A stretch of DNA of 64,000 nt, from the NCBI GenBank assembly GCA_023428755.1, contig JAEYWX010000027.1, forward strand, positions 210,665 to 274,664, given 5' to 3'. The stretch comes from Bacteroidota bacterium (GTDB lineage Bacteria > Bacteroidota > Bacteroidia > Chitinophagales > Chitinophagaceae). Below, piece by piece: positions 55,297-63,890 of this stretch; the stretch's first letter is position 1; each line of letters opens with the position of its first letter. The notes below the pieces were generated by a model. It was not told the origin of the DNA. It made no database searches and worked only from the letters and a program-made list of their open reading frames with translations. Both the position numbers and the translations under genes were made by a program.

Positions 55297-56391
55297 TTAC
55301 GAAATCACTTCCAGTGTTTGCGTTACCGGCATTTCTGCATTCCGCATGGCAATGCTCCGCACAGCAGCAGCGGTAAATTCTTCAAATGCTTTTTTGGTAA
55401 TGGCTTCATCACTGGCCATGATCGGCTTTCCATAATCGCCACCTTCACGAATGCTTTGTACCAATGGTATCTGTCCCAGGAAATTCATATCAAACTCATC
55501 AGCCAAACGCTTACCACCATCTTTACCAAAAATGTAGTATTTGTTATTCGGCAATTCGGCCGGTGTGAAGTAAGCCATATTCTCTACCAAACCAATAATC
55601 GGCACTTTAATTTGCGCCTGACCAAACATAGCCACCGCTTTCTTTGCATCGGCCAATGCAATATCTTGCGGCGTGGTAACAACAATGGCGCCTGTTACAG
55701 GAACTGTTTGTACCAAGGTTAAATGAATATCACCGGTGCCGGGCGGCATATCAATTACCAAATAATCCAGCTCTTCCCACAACACATCGGTAACAAACTG
55801 ACGGATAGCACTGCTGGCCATTGGTCCACGCCACACAATTGCATCTTTCTCATTCACCAATAAACCAATACTCATGAATTTAATACCGTATTTCTCCATC
55901 GGCACAATCATTCCTTTGCCATCTACTTCCGTCATCTTTGGACGTTCACCCCGCACACCAAACATAATGGGCACACTGGGTCCGTAAATATCAGCATCCA
56001 TCAAACCAACTTTTGCACCGCCCTGCGCCAGTGCCAATGCAAGGTTTGCACTAACGGTACTTTTTCCAACACCACCCTTACCGCTCACTACAGCAATAAT
56101 ATTTTTTACATTCGGCAATACCGATTTTGCATCTTTCCGGTTGCTGGTTGTGTTGGAAGTAAAGTTTACCATCACCACCGCTTCTTTATCTACCAGCAAA
56201 TGAATGGCATTGGTAGCAGCATGGCCCATCATATCTTTCATGGGACAGGCAGGTGTGGTTAATACAATGGTGAAGGATACTGTTTTACCTTCAATCACAA
56301 TATCCTTGATCATATTCAACGTAACAAGGTCTTTACCAAGATCGGGCTCCTGTACATTACTCAACGCCTGCAGCACTTGTTCCTTTGTCAT
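55297..56391 (-). CDS. apbC: Mrp/NBP35-type iron-sulfur carrier ATPase
   Basis: Start taken at the Met of MTKEQVLQALSNVQ (364 residues); the earlier Met at 56445 precedes a probable -7 box (TAAATTTG, 56440-56433). An N-terminal MIP18/DUF59 domain (about 1-95) is followed by the ATPase with VSGGKGGVGKSTVSANLA and DADIYGPSVPIMFG. The CxxC of LTTPACPMKD is partial. It carries or inserts Fe-S clusters. Confidence 0.93.
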   Translation of the reverse strand: MTKEQVLQALSNVQEPDLGKDLVTLNMIKDIVIEGKTVSFTIVLTTPACPMKDMMGHAATNAIHLLVDKEAVVMVNFTSNTTSNRKDAKSVLPNVKNIIAVVSGKGGVGKSTVSANLALALAQGGAKVGLMDADIYGPSVPIMFGVRGERPKMTEVDGKGMIVPMEKYGIKFMSIGLLVNEKDAIVWRGPMASSAIRQFVTDVLWEELDYLVIDMPPGTGDIHLTLVQTVPVTGAIVVTTPQDIALADAKKAVAMFGQAQIKVPIIGLVENMAYFTPAELPNNKYYIFGKDGGKRLADEFDMNFLGQIPLVQSIREGGDYGKPIMASDEAITKKAFEEFTAAAVRSIAMRNAEMPVTQTLEVIS

Positions 56392-56498
56392 TATCGTATT
56401 CTTATTATTTGTTAAAAAAGTGAATTGAACCGCAAATTTAGCCATTGATCGCTTTCAAATAATGAGGCAAATCATGTTTTGGCTTATTTTTGAAGCAG

Positions 56499-57140
56499 AT
56501 GAAGAAATTTCTACTCCTTGGACTCCTGTTTGTATTGCTTGCACCTTTCGCCGTTAAAGCGCAGTTTGAATCGTTTAAAGATTCGGTGGTACAGTTGTAT
56601 GGTGTAGTAATGACGGCTGACAGTCTTCGTGGCCTGCCCGGTGTTACTGTAAAACTCCGTAACCAAAACCGGGGAACATTTACCAATGAACAAGGCGTGT
56701 TTAGTATTGTGGTGCTGAAAGGTGATATTATTGATTTTACCTATGTTGGTTTCAAAGCAAAAGAAGTAGTGATCCCTGCCAATATTGAAGGCAACTCATT
56801 CAGTGTAATTCAACTGATGGTGGTTGATACCGTTTATTTACCTGCTACGATCATTAAAGCCCGGCCCCGGCGTGAACAGTTTGAACGTGAATTTGTAAAC
56901 GCTGATGTGCCTGCTGATAAAATTGAAATCGCACGTCAAAATACCCGCACTGCCCAATCACGGATTTTACAACAATCGTTACCACGTGATGGGGGTGAAA
57001 ACTCCCGGAATGTGCAGCGGCAATATGCACAATCGCAGTACTACAACGGACAGTTCCGTCCACAGAACATCTTTAACCCGGTTGCCTGGAATGAATTTAT
57101 ACAGGCGTGGAAAAGAGGAGACTTTAAGAAGAAAAATTAA
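56499..57140 (+). CDS. Secreted CarboxypepD_reg-like domain protein
   Basis: Start at the ATG of MKKFLLLGLL (213 residues); the TTG at 56490 overlaps a -7 box (TATTTTTG, 56485-56492). Signal peptide to about VKAQ, then one CarboxypepD_reg-like domain (LYGVVMTADSLRGLPGVTVKL) at about 32-115 and a basic Arg/Gln-rich tail. No plug or barrel. Unknown function; divergent from apbC. Confidence 0.85.
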   Translation: MKKFLLLGLLFVLLAPFAVKAQFESFKDSVVQLYGVVMTADSLRGLPGVTVKLRNQNRGTFTNEQGVFSIVVLKGDIIDFTYVGFKAKEVVIPANIEGNSFSVIQLMVVDTVYLPATIIKARPRREQFEREFVNADVPADKIEIARQNTRTAQSRILQQSLPRDGGENSRNVQRQYAQSQYYNGQFRPQNIFNPVAWNEFIQAWKRGDFKKKN

Positions 57141-57247
57141 ACACACGCCAAAAACACGAGGACATTATTTGTTTTTGAACGTTACTCATTCAACTCAACT
57201 TTTGTTGCGTTGCACACTTGTACTTTCTTTTCTTTAGTGAGCTTTTC

Positions 57248-57280
57248 AGGGTTGCCAACCCTTGAAAGGTTGGCAACCCT
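57248..57280. repeat. Perfect 13-bp inverted repeat
   Basis: AGGGTTGCCAACC pairs with its complement over a 7-nt loop. No T-run follows, so it may be a REP-like element as well as a 3' structure. It shares the GGGTTGCC core with the terminator at 25451-25483. The rest of the gap 57141-57428 shows nothing else. Confidence 0.6.
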
Positions 57281-57428
57281 ACTCATTCTTGCCTGTTTGC
57301 GCTTTTAAATATATTTGGCAATTCTCTACAATATCAGCAAAGTTGTTTTTATCACTCTTGTTTCTAATTACCGTCATGCATTCAACAACTGTCTTTCCTT
57401 ATCTTGCAATCAATAAAAAAGCATAGAA

Positions 57429-58319
57429 ATGAAACGTATTGCCGTAGTAGGTGCAGGTACCATGGGAAATGGAATTGCACATGTATTTGCCCAAACAGGA
57501 TTTAATGTAACCTTGATCGATGTAAATCCAGGTCAGCTCATGAAAGCACTGGAAAGCATTCAAAAAAATCTCGACCGGCAAATCGCCAAGGGTACACTTA
57601 ACGACGAACAAAAACAAAGCACGTTAAAAAATATTACCACTACCCACGACCTGTTGCAAGGTGTAAGCGATGCTGAACTGATTGTGGAAGCAGCAACAGA
57701 AAATGTAGAACTGAAACTTGAAATTTTTGAAGAGATCGATAAGGCAGCTCCTGCCGGCTGTATTCTTGCCACAAATACATCATCGATCTCTATTACAAAA
57801 ATTGCAGCCGTTACCAAACGCCCGGAGATGGTGGTCGGCATGCACTTTATGAATCCTGTACCGGTGATGAAACTGGTGGAGATCATTAATGGTTATGCAA
57901 CCAAACAGGAAGTAACCGATACCATTGTGGAGCTAAGCAAACAGTTGGGAAAAATCCCCTGCGTGGTAAACGATTATCCCGGCTTTATTGCCAACCGTAT
58001 TCTGATGCCGATGATCAACGAAGCCATTTGCAGTTTGCACGAAGGCGTGGCTGGTGTGGAAGAAATTGATACGGTGATGAAATTAGGAATGGCTCACCCG
58101 ATGGGGCCATTACAACTCGCCGATTTTATTGGACTGGATGTATGCCTTGCCATTTTACGTGTTCTGCACGATGGGTTTGGTAATCCGAAATATGCACCTT
58201 GCCCGTTGTTGGTGAATATGGTTACCGCAGGTAAATTAGGTGCAAAGAGCGGTGAAGGATTTTACACGTACATTGCCGGAAGTAAAGAGTTGCTGGTGAG
58301 TAAAAGTTTTCAGAAATAA
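57429..58319 (+). CDS. 3-hydroxybutyryl-CoA (3-hydroxyacyl-CoA) dehydrogenase
   Basis: A 296-residue NAD-dependent dehydrogenase, the short monofunctional form. VVGAGTMGNGIAHVFAQTG is the Rossmann motif; VGMHFMNPVPVMKLVEII carries the catalytic His and FIANRILMPMINEA the C-terminal domain block. It interconverts 3-hydroxyacyl- and acetoacetyl-CoA in beta-oxidation or butanoate metabolism. Confidence 0.95.
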   Translation: MKRIAVVGAGTMGNGIAHVFAQTGFNVTLIDVNPGQLMKALESIQKNLDRQIAKGTLNDEQKQSTLKNITTTHDLLQGVSDAELIVEAATENVELKLEIFEEIDKAAPAGCILATNTSSISITKIAAVTKRPEMVVGMHFMNPVPVMKLVEIINGYATKQEVTDTIVELSKQLGKIPCVVNDYPGFIANRILMPMINEAICSLHEGVAGVEEIDTVMKLGMAHPMGPLQLADFIGLDVCLAILRVLHDGFGNPKYAPCPLLVNMVTAGKLGAKSGEGFYTYIAGSKELLVSKSFQK

Positions 58320-58326
58320 AAGAACT

Positions 58327-58365
58327 ATGCTCTTGTTGGCCGCTGACCAACAAGAGCATTCTAAT
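58327..58365 (+). terminator. Hairpin terminator of the hydroxyacyl-CoA dehydrogenase gene
   Basis: A 13-bp perfect stem (58327-58339 with 58347-58359) and 7-nt loop, followed by a weak T-rich tract (TCTAATTTTC). Confidence 0.65.
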
Positions 58366-58384
58366 TTTCAACTCAACTTATCCA

Positions 58385-58810
58385 ATGGAATTTGCCAAAG
58401 TATCAATCTTTGCATTGCTGTTCTTCACGTTGTTTGGCTGCACACAAAACTCTTCTCAATCAGAAAGTAAGGATGCAAAAAACAACGAAGCGGCACTTAG
58501 CAGCAAATCCATTGAAGAAACAATGATTGACACGATTTTTAAATTGACCGAGGTAAAAATAAGAGCAGCGCAGATTGAAGAACAAACAAACGGAAAAACA
58601 CATTTAAAAATCTGGATTGTGGATGATTCTACATCCGGCAAACAAGAATACACTTGGGTGAAAGTGGGTGAGGATAACGGGATTTCGCTTGTAACACATT
58701 TTAATTTTCATGTTTACCCGCCTACTATGCGAATTATGTATTTTGATACGCAAAACAACATTGAACTATCGTTGACTGAATGGAGAAAACGAAACAGTTC
58801 CAAACCTTAA
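58385..58810 (+). CDS. Lipoprotein of unknown function
   Basis: A 141-residue protein with a lipobox (LFFTLFGC). After a Ser/Glu/Lys-rich spacer comes a compact domain (FKLTEVKIRAAQIEEQTNG, KIWIVDDSTSGKQEYTWVKVG). No family recognised. It lies 28 bp upstream of the next secreted-protein gene, so the two are likely cotranscribed. Confidence 0.78.
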   Translation: MEFAKVSIFALLFFTLFGCTQNSSQSESKDAKNNEAALSSKSIEETMIDTIFKLTEVKIRAAQIEEQTNGKTHLKIWIVDDSTSGKQEYTWVKVGEDNGISLVTHFNFHVYPPTMRIMYFDTQNNIELSLTEWRKRNSSKP

Positions 58811-58838
58811 CAGCGATCCGGCAAACAAACAAAAACCA

Positions 58839-59426
58839 ATGATCAAAACATTTTTCGCTATTCTGTTTATTGCAATCAGTTTTACGGCTGCCGCACAAGT
58901 TGAAGCAGGCAAAGAATTTCATTACAAGCCGTTCAACTGGCGTATCATTATTCCGAAGGGAACCAATGTAGTATCGGAGCAGGAATGGAACAGGCTGGAG
59001 CAGAAAGGTGCGGAAGCCATTGAGAAAACATTCGGCGAAAAAATTGAAAGCAATGCAAGTACGCTGTTTGTAGTGAAGTATGATGACATGAATTATTTTG
59101 AAGCGAACCAACAACCCTACGACTCCATTACCGACCCCGACTACCCTGCTTACTTCCGCAGTGTAAATGAAGTACTGTACGAAACCTTCAAAGAACAAAT
59201 TCCCAACGGAACCATTGATACAGCATCATCCGAAGAACTGATCGCCGGTTTACTGTTTCAAAAATTCCGGATCAGTATTGGACTGCCCAATAATATGGTG
59301 ATCCGTTTGTTTATGTACAGCCGCCCGTTTGCTGACAAAGAATTCACCGTGAACATCATGTATGTAGATGAAGAAAAAGGAATACGCATGATGAGTGCGT
59401 GGAAGAATTCAACATTTGGGAAGTAA
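58839..59426 (+). CDS. Secreted protein of unknown function
   Basis: A 195-residue protein with a signal peptide (FTAAAQ). The mature part is a mixed alpha/beta domain (FNWRIIIPKGTNVVSEQEWN, ASTLFVVKYDDMNYFEA, FRISIGLPNNMVIRLFMYSR) with no recognised family. It is the last gene before the acquired-looking cassette. Confidence 0.78.
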   Translation: MIKTFFAILFIAISFTAAAQVEAGKEFHYKPFNWRIIIPKGTNVVSEQEWNRLEQKGAEAIEKTFGEKIESNASTLFVVKYDDMNYFEANQQPYDSITDPDYPAYFRSVNEVLYETFKEQIPNGTIDTASSEELIAGLLFQKFRISIGLPNNMVIRLFMYSRPFADKEFTVNIMYVDEEKGIRMMSAWKNSTFGK

Positions 59427-59569
59427 AATCATCCATGTGAATCGAATTAATGTAACAGTGGTAAAGAGTGGATTGTACTAACAACAATGTAAATTGTATA
59501 ACAGTATTTCATTCATTTTCAATGTGCTTTTTTTTGAGAGAATAGCTTCTTATAGCATATATTTACGTG

Positions 59570-59781
59570 TTAGCGGTAATGGCAGGACGACCCGCACCGA
59601 CAAGCAAACACTCAACCAACGACACGACCACAACACAGAAAAAAAAGCCTACCGCACAGGAAAAAATTTTTGAGCCAACGCATTTGGCACATTTGGTTTT
59701 TCACGACACACAACCCGACACTCAAAAAACCAAAAGAGCCAAACCCGACCAAGCCCACCCACCACCCAGAGTTTGCAAAAG
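59570..59781. repeat. Left border block of the two-component cassette (A/C-rich, gene-free)
   Basis: The stretch 59427-59810 has no credible gene. It begins with TTAGCGGTA (59570-59578), turns strongly A/C-rich on the plus strand and carries GCACATTTG (59687-59695), CGACACTCAA (59716-59725) and AGTTTGCAAAAG (59770-59781). The same three motifs in the same order lie beyond the other end of the cassette at 63716-63765. Confidence 0.6.
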
Positions 59782-59810
59782 TTCCAATCACACCACAACT
59801 TTTAACGACA

Positions 59811-59845
59811 TTCAAAATTTCTTCAAAATTGAAATGGTAAATTTG
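59811..59845 (+). promoter_or_regulatory. Response-regulator operator and promoter before the regulator gene
   Basis: Operator TTCAAAATTTCTTCAAAAT (59811-59829) is a direct repeat of TTCAAAAT with an 11-bp period. A -7 box TAAATTTG (59838-59845) follows, so the operator covers the -33 position. The start codon is at 59850, leaving nearly no leader. The identical 19-mer recurs at 61806. Confidence 0.75.
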
Positions 59846-59849
59846 CATT

Positions 59850-60524
59850 ATGAAAATCCTGATAATAGAAGACGAAAAAGAATTGGCACAAAGCATAGCC
59901 GAATACCTGTCGGAAGAAAGCTATTTGTGTGAGTTTGCTTCTACTTACAATCAGGCATTGGATAAAATCGAAAACTATCATTACGATTGTATTTTGTTGG
60001 ATGTTATGTTGCCAGACGGCAACGGATTGAAAATTTTGGAAGAGCTGAAACAGCAAGACAAGCAAGACGGTGTTATTATTATTTCTGCAAAAGATGCTTT
60101 GGACGACAAAATAAAAGGCTTACAAATCGGTGCTGATGATTATCTGACCAAACCCTTTCACTTGGCAGAACTGACCGCAAGAATATATTCCGTTATCCGC
60201 AGAAAGCAATTTGGGAACTCAAATTCCCTTCAGCAAAATGAACTGCAAATTGACTTATTGGGAAAGACTGTTTCAGTAAACAACGTGTTGATTTCATTAA
60301 CTAAAAAAGAATTTGATTTGTTGCTTTACTTTATTGGTAACAAAAATAGGGTTATTTCCAAAAGCACATTGGCAGAGCATATTTCGGGCGACTTTGCTGA
60401 TATGTTGAACAATCACGATTTTGTATATGCACACATCAAGAACCTGAAAAAGAAATTGAATGAAGCAGGTTGCGACAATTATTTGAAGACTGTTTACGGA
60501 ACAGGTTATAAGTGGGAAGCATGA
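59850..60524 (+). CDS. OmpR/PhoB family response regulator
   Basis: A 224-residue regulator. Receiver domain 1-118 with acidic pocket IIEDEKE, phospho-acceptor Asp51 in LLDVMLPDG, and YLTKPF. The winged-helix OmpR domain follows (about 128-224: LTKKEFDLLLYFIGNKNRVI, HIKNLKKKLNEAGCDNYLKT). Its stop overlaps the kinase start as ATGA. The direct-repeat operator upstream suits autoregulation. Confidence 0.94.
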   Translation: MKILIIEDEKELAQSIAEYLSEESYLCEFASTYNQALDKIENYHYDCILLDVMLPDGNGLKILEELKQQDKQDGVIIISAKDALDDKIKGLQIGADDYLTKPFHLAELTARIYSVIRRKQFGNSNSLQQNELQIDLLGKTVSVNNVLISLTKKEFDLLLYFIGNKNRVISKSTLAEHISGDFADMLNNHDFVYAHIKNLKKKLNEAGCDNYLKTVYGTGYKWEA

Positions 60525-61804
60525 AGAATTTATTAAACAAATCGCTCCAACCGCTTACTGTATTTGCATTTATCGTTTTTGCATTGAGCATCCCGACCTA
60601 CTTTCTTTTGGTGGATTGGATTTGGCTAAAGGAATTAGACGAAAATAACGAACTGATTGCCCAACGTATTGAAAACGAATTTAACGACCAACAAATTAGC
60701 AATGAAAAATTAGAAGAAGGCATACAATTTTGGAACGAAATACAACCTTTAAGCAAAATTGAACTTGCATTCCAACCACTAAAAAAAGACAGCATCTACA
60801 CCATTCACAGACAAAATCCATATATAGAAAAAAAATCTATTGACCGTTTTCGTGGCTTGATTACGAATATCAAAATCAATAATCAAAACTACACGATTAA
60901 CGTAGAAACCAATGTGGAAGAAAGCGAAGAAACGGTTGTTTACATTGCTGTGGCTAGCTTTTTTCTTTTCTTGATTTTGGTTGTCGGGTTTTGGATTTTA
61001 AACAAGAGGATTTCGCAAAAGCTGTGGAAACCGTTTAAAGATACGTTGCAGAAACTAAAATCATTTGAGCTAAACAACCACACAAAAATTCAATTTTTGG
61101 AAACGGATATTGCCGAGTTTAGGGAACTCAACATGGCTTTGGATAAATTGTTACAGCATAGTATTTCTACTTACAAAAGCCAAAAGGAATTTACAGAAAA
61201 TGCTTCTCACGAATTGCAGACACCGATTGCCATTATCAAAAATAAATTGGATGTGCTTTTACAGGATAAATCGCTTACCAACAAGCAATACGACACTATC
61301 GAAGAAATCAATCTGACCTTGTCGAGAATGTCCCGTATCAATAAAAATTTGCTTTTATTGGCTAAAATTGAAAACAGGCAGTTTCAAGACGTACAGGAAT
61401 TTTATTTGTCTGAAATTGTCGAAAATCCAATTATAGAATTAGAAGATTTTATTACAGACAAAAACATTGAAATCAAGGCTGAACTTTCAGATAATCCCAA
61501 ATTAAAATCCAATCACGCATTGGCTGAAATGCTTATCAGCAACCTGTTGCGCAATGCTGTCCGATATTCGGAAAGCGGAAGTGCCGTTACTGTAAAATCA
61601 ACCAATAACAAGCTGATTATTTCCAACAACGGAAATCAGGCATTGGATAAAACCGTATTGTTTGACCGCTTTAAAAAAATATCGTCAGAAAGCAAAGGAA
61701 GTGGTTTAGGCTTGGCGATTGTAAAAGAAATCTGCAATAACAATGGTTGGCAGATTGATTATGAATTTGAAAACAACCAACATCATTTTATATTGGAATT
61801 TTGA
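60521..61804 (+). CDS. Sensor histidine kinase
   Basis: Start at the ATG overlapping the regulator stop (427 residues). Two transmembrane helices (about 12-32 and 144-166) frame a periplasmic sensor of about 110 residues without a recognised domain. The H box is ENASHELQTPIAI, the N box LISNLLRNAVRYSES and the G box GSGLGLAIVKEI. Signal unknown. Partner of the regulator encoded just upstream. Confidence 0.94.
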   Translation: MKNLLNKSLQPLTVFAFIVFALSIPTYFLLVDWIWLKELDENNELIAQRIENEFNDQQISNEKLEEGIQFWNEIQPLSKIELAFQPLKKDSIYTIHRQNPYIEKKSIDRFRGLITNIKINNQNYTINVETNVEESEETVVYIAVASFFLFLILVVGFWILNKRISQKLWKPFKDTLQKLKSFELNNHTKIQFLETDIAEFRELNMALDKLLQHSISTYKSQKEFTENASHELQTPIAIIKNKLDVLLQDKSLTNKQYDTIEEINLTLSRMSRINKNLLLLAKIENRQFQDVQEFYLSEIVENPIIELEDFITDKNIEIKAELSDNPKLKSNHALAEMLISNLLRNAVRYSESGSAVTVKSTNNKLIISNNGNQALDKTVLFDRFKKISSESKGSGLGLAIVKEICNNNGWQIDYEFENNQHHFILEF

Positions 61805-61805
61805 C

Positions 61806-61839
61806 TTCAAAATTTCTTCAAAATCGCTTCGGAGCTTTG
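61806..61839 (+). promoter_or_regulatory. Second copy of the operator, before the outer-membrane barrel gene
   Basis: TTCAAAATTTCTTCAAAAT (61806-61824) is identical to the copy at 59811-59829. At nearly the same spacing lies GAGCTTTG (61832-61839), a -7 box that lacks the first T of TAnnTTTG, as expected for an activator-dependent promoter. The barrel gene starts at 61865. Confidence 0.7.
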
Positions 61840-61864
61840 CAGGGTAAATAAAATTTATCCGAAA

Positions 61865-63268
61865 ATGAAGCGAATACTTTTGGTTTTTGCGGTTTCCTTA
61901 ACCGCTTTTACAGTAAATGCACAAGACAGCATTTCTATTAAGAAAGACAGCCTTTCGTTTATCAAATCCAAACGTATGTCTGATGCGGATTTGGCAAAAA
62001 AGAAAGAAGGAACATTTATCACAGGCATTCCTGATTTATCTTCTGACCCTGTTACGGGTTTTGGCGTTGGAGTAAGAAGTAATATATATTGGAATGGCAA
62101 AAGGGATAATCCTTTGTTTGCTTATACGCCTTATTTGATGAAGCTCACTGCCAATGTGGCTTATTACACTTCCAATGCCAAAGAATTGGTTTTGAAGTTG
62201 GACGTTCCTTATTACAAAGGTACACGTTGGCGGTTTAAAATAGATTTCAAAGCACAACAAAATCCTGCCAACTTATATTTCGGATTGACAGAAAACACTT
62301 TGGGAAAACTGCATTTGCCGTCCGACCCAAACACCACTTTTGACACTTACAAAGCATTTGACAGAGCAAGAAAAACCTTGCGTGCAGGGGAAGTTGGCGA
62401 ATCACCTTTTGTTACTGATGCACTTTCTAACCGCTTTCGGGAAACGGAATATATGTTGAACCTCAAAGCGGATTATGCTTTGGGAAACGGAAAATGGCGT
62501 TTAATGGCAGGTTATGAAATTCAACATTTGAGTTATAAAACATTTGAAGGAATGGAAGCTGATGCCATTGACCCAACAACAGGCGACAAAATCAAAGCAC
62601 CCAACGGATTTTCGCTCCTGCAACGTGATTTTGACAACGGATTGATTTCGGGTTTAAATGGCGGTTGGGTTTCCATTATCCAAAACGCTTTGATTTACGA
62701 CACACGGGATTTTGAACCCGACCCAACCAAAGGTGCTTATTTCGAGATTGCTAATGAATATTCAGGTAAATATATCGGTTCGCAATTCGACTTTAATAAG
62801 TTGTTTATACAAGGTCGTTATTATCAAAAATTACCTTTCGGTTCACGAACTGTTTTAGCAGGGCGTTTAGGTGTTGGTCATATTTTCGGGAACAACGCAC
62901 CGTTTTTTGAATTTCAAGACCAATGGTCGCCTGACGGAAGTATCAATGCTTTGGGTGGTAAACAGTCGTTACGTGGTTTTAGGGCAAACCGTTTTTTAGC
63001 AAGGTCATTGGCTTTTGCAAATGTGGAGTTACGATATAGAATTGCAGAAACAAAATGGGGCAAACAACGACTTGCTTTTGGCGTAGCACCATTTTTTGAT
63101 ATGGGAACAGTAAGAAATGATTGGCGAGATTTAAGTTTCAGAGACATAAAATATTCGTATGGTGGTGGACTTCGCATAGCGTGGAATCAATCAACTGTAC
63201 TATTCTTTGACTATGGAATGTCCAAAGAAGATAGGTTGTTTTTCTTTGGAATAGGACAAGCGTTTTAA
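61865..63268 (+). CDS. BamA/D15-type outer-membrane barrel protein without POTRA domains
   Basis: A 467-residue protein with a signal peptide (FTVNAQ). There is no POTRA repeat; a short N-terminal part (FIKSKRMSDADLAKKKEGTF, DUF5982-like) leads directly to a barrel of the surface-antigen D15 type, with NALIYDTRDFEPDPTKGAYFE, SLRGFRANRF and the C-terminal FFFGIGQAF. Such short barrels are of unknown function. The operator upstream makes it the main predicted target of the two-component system. Confidence 0.88.
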   Translation: MKRILLVFAVSLTAFTVNAQDSISIKKDSLSFIKSKRMSDADLAKKKEGTFITGIPDLSSDPVTGFGVGVRSNIYWNGKRDNPLFAYTPYLMKLTANVAYYTSNAKELVLKLDVPYYKGTRWRFKIDFKAQQNPANLYFGLTENTLGKLHLPSDPNTTFDTYKAFDRARKTLRAGEVGESPFVTDALSNRFRETEYMLNLKADYALGNGKWRLMAGYEIQHLSYKTFEGMEADAIDPTTGDKIKAPNGFSLLQRDFDNGLISGLNGGWVSIIQNALIYDTRDFEPDPTKGAYFEIANEYSGKYIGSQFDFNKLFIQGRYYQKLPFGSRTVLAGRLGVGHIFGNNAPFFEFQDQWSPDGSINALGGKQSLRGFRANRFLARSLAFANVELRYRIAETKWGKQRLAFGVAPFFDMGTVRNDWRDLSFRDIKYSYGGGLRIAWNQSTVLFFDYGMSKEDRLFFFGIGQAF

Positions 63269-63283
63269 CTTTGTAGTAAAACT

Positions 63284-63700
63284 ATGTGGTGGATTTACGC
63301 AATATTATCAGCTTTGTTTGCTTCACTTACAGCAATCTTTGCCAAATTAGGAGTAGCCAACATCAATTCAAATTTGGCGACAGGCATAAGAACGGCTGTA
63401 ATTTTGCTAATGATTTGGACAATCATTTTGACGAGAGGCGAAGCAAAAGGAATTAGTTCGCTTTCAAAACAAAATTTGACTTTCCTCATTATTTCGGGCA
63501 TTGCGACAGGTTTATCGTGGTTGTTTTATTTCAAAGCATTGCAATTAGGCAACGTTTCACAAGTAGCGACCATTGACAAATTAAGCGTTGCATTGACAAT
63601 CATTTTAGCGATAATTTTCTTAGGCGAAACATTAACATTGAAAACCGCAATCGGTGCAGGTTTAATAATTGCAGGAACTTTGGTAATGCTAATAAAATGA
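63284..63700 (+). CDS. Single-domain EamA/DMT family transporter
   Basis: A 138-residue membrane protein with five hydrophobic helices, one EamA domain (ALFASLTAIFAKLGVANINS, FYFKALQLGNVSQVATIDKL, FLGETLTLKTAIGAGLIIAG). Typical DMT proteins have two such domains, so this one probably works as a dimer. It lies 15 bp after the barrel gene and shares its transcript. Substrate unknown. Confidence 0.9.
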   Translation: MWWIYAILSALFASLTAIFAKLGVANINSNLATGIRTAVILLMIWTIILTRGEAKGISSLSKQNLTFLIISGIATGLSWLFYFKALQLGNVSQVATIDKLSVALTIILAIIFLGETLTLKTAIGAGLIIAGTLVMLIK

Positions 63701-63715
63701 CCAACACACGGACAA

Positions 63716-63765
63716 GCACATTTGCAAACCACACAAGGCGACACTCAATCCAAAGTTTGCAAAAG
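63716..63765. repeat. Right border block of the two-component cassette
   Basis: GCACATTTG (63716-63724), CGACACTCAA (63739-63748) and AGTTTGCAAAAG (63754-63765) repeat the three motifs of the left block in the same order and orientation. The gene-free A/C-rich sequence continues to about 63890, where TTAGCGGTA occurs inverted (63891-63883). Confidence 0.6.
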
Positions 63766-63890
63766 AGCTTGCCCTTTTTCCGACAAGACAAAAATTGTTC
63801 CTTTCCGACTTTTTTATTTTTTCGGCAGACACACGACCAGACACGGCAGAGAGCGGACAACACAAAGCCACATACCGCTAATCGAGTAGA

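Noticed and set aside
59570..59578. TTAGCGGTA as an integron attC core site
   Set aside because: The attC core is GTTRRRY; GTTAGCG does not fit at the sixth position, and no integrase or typical attC stem was found.
59567..59932. Open frame of 121 codons across the left cassette border
   Set aside because: Its Thr/Pro/Lys/His-rich translation reflects the A/C-rich repeat block, it runs into the regulator gene in another frame, and it has no recognisable domain.
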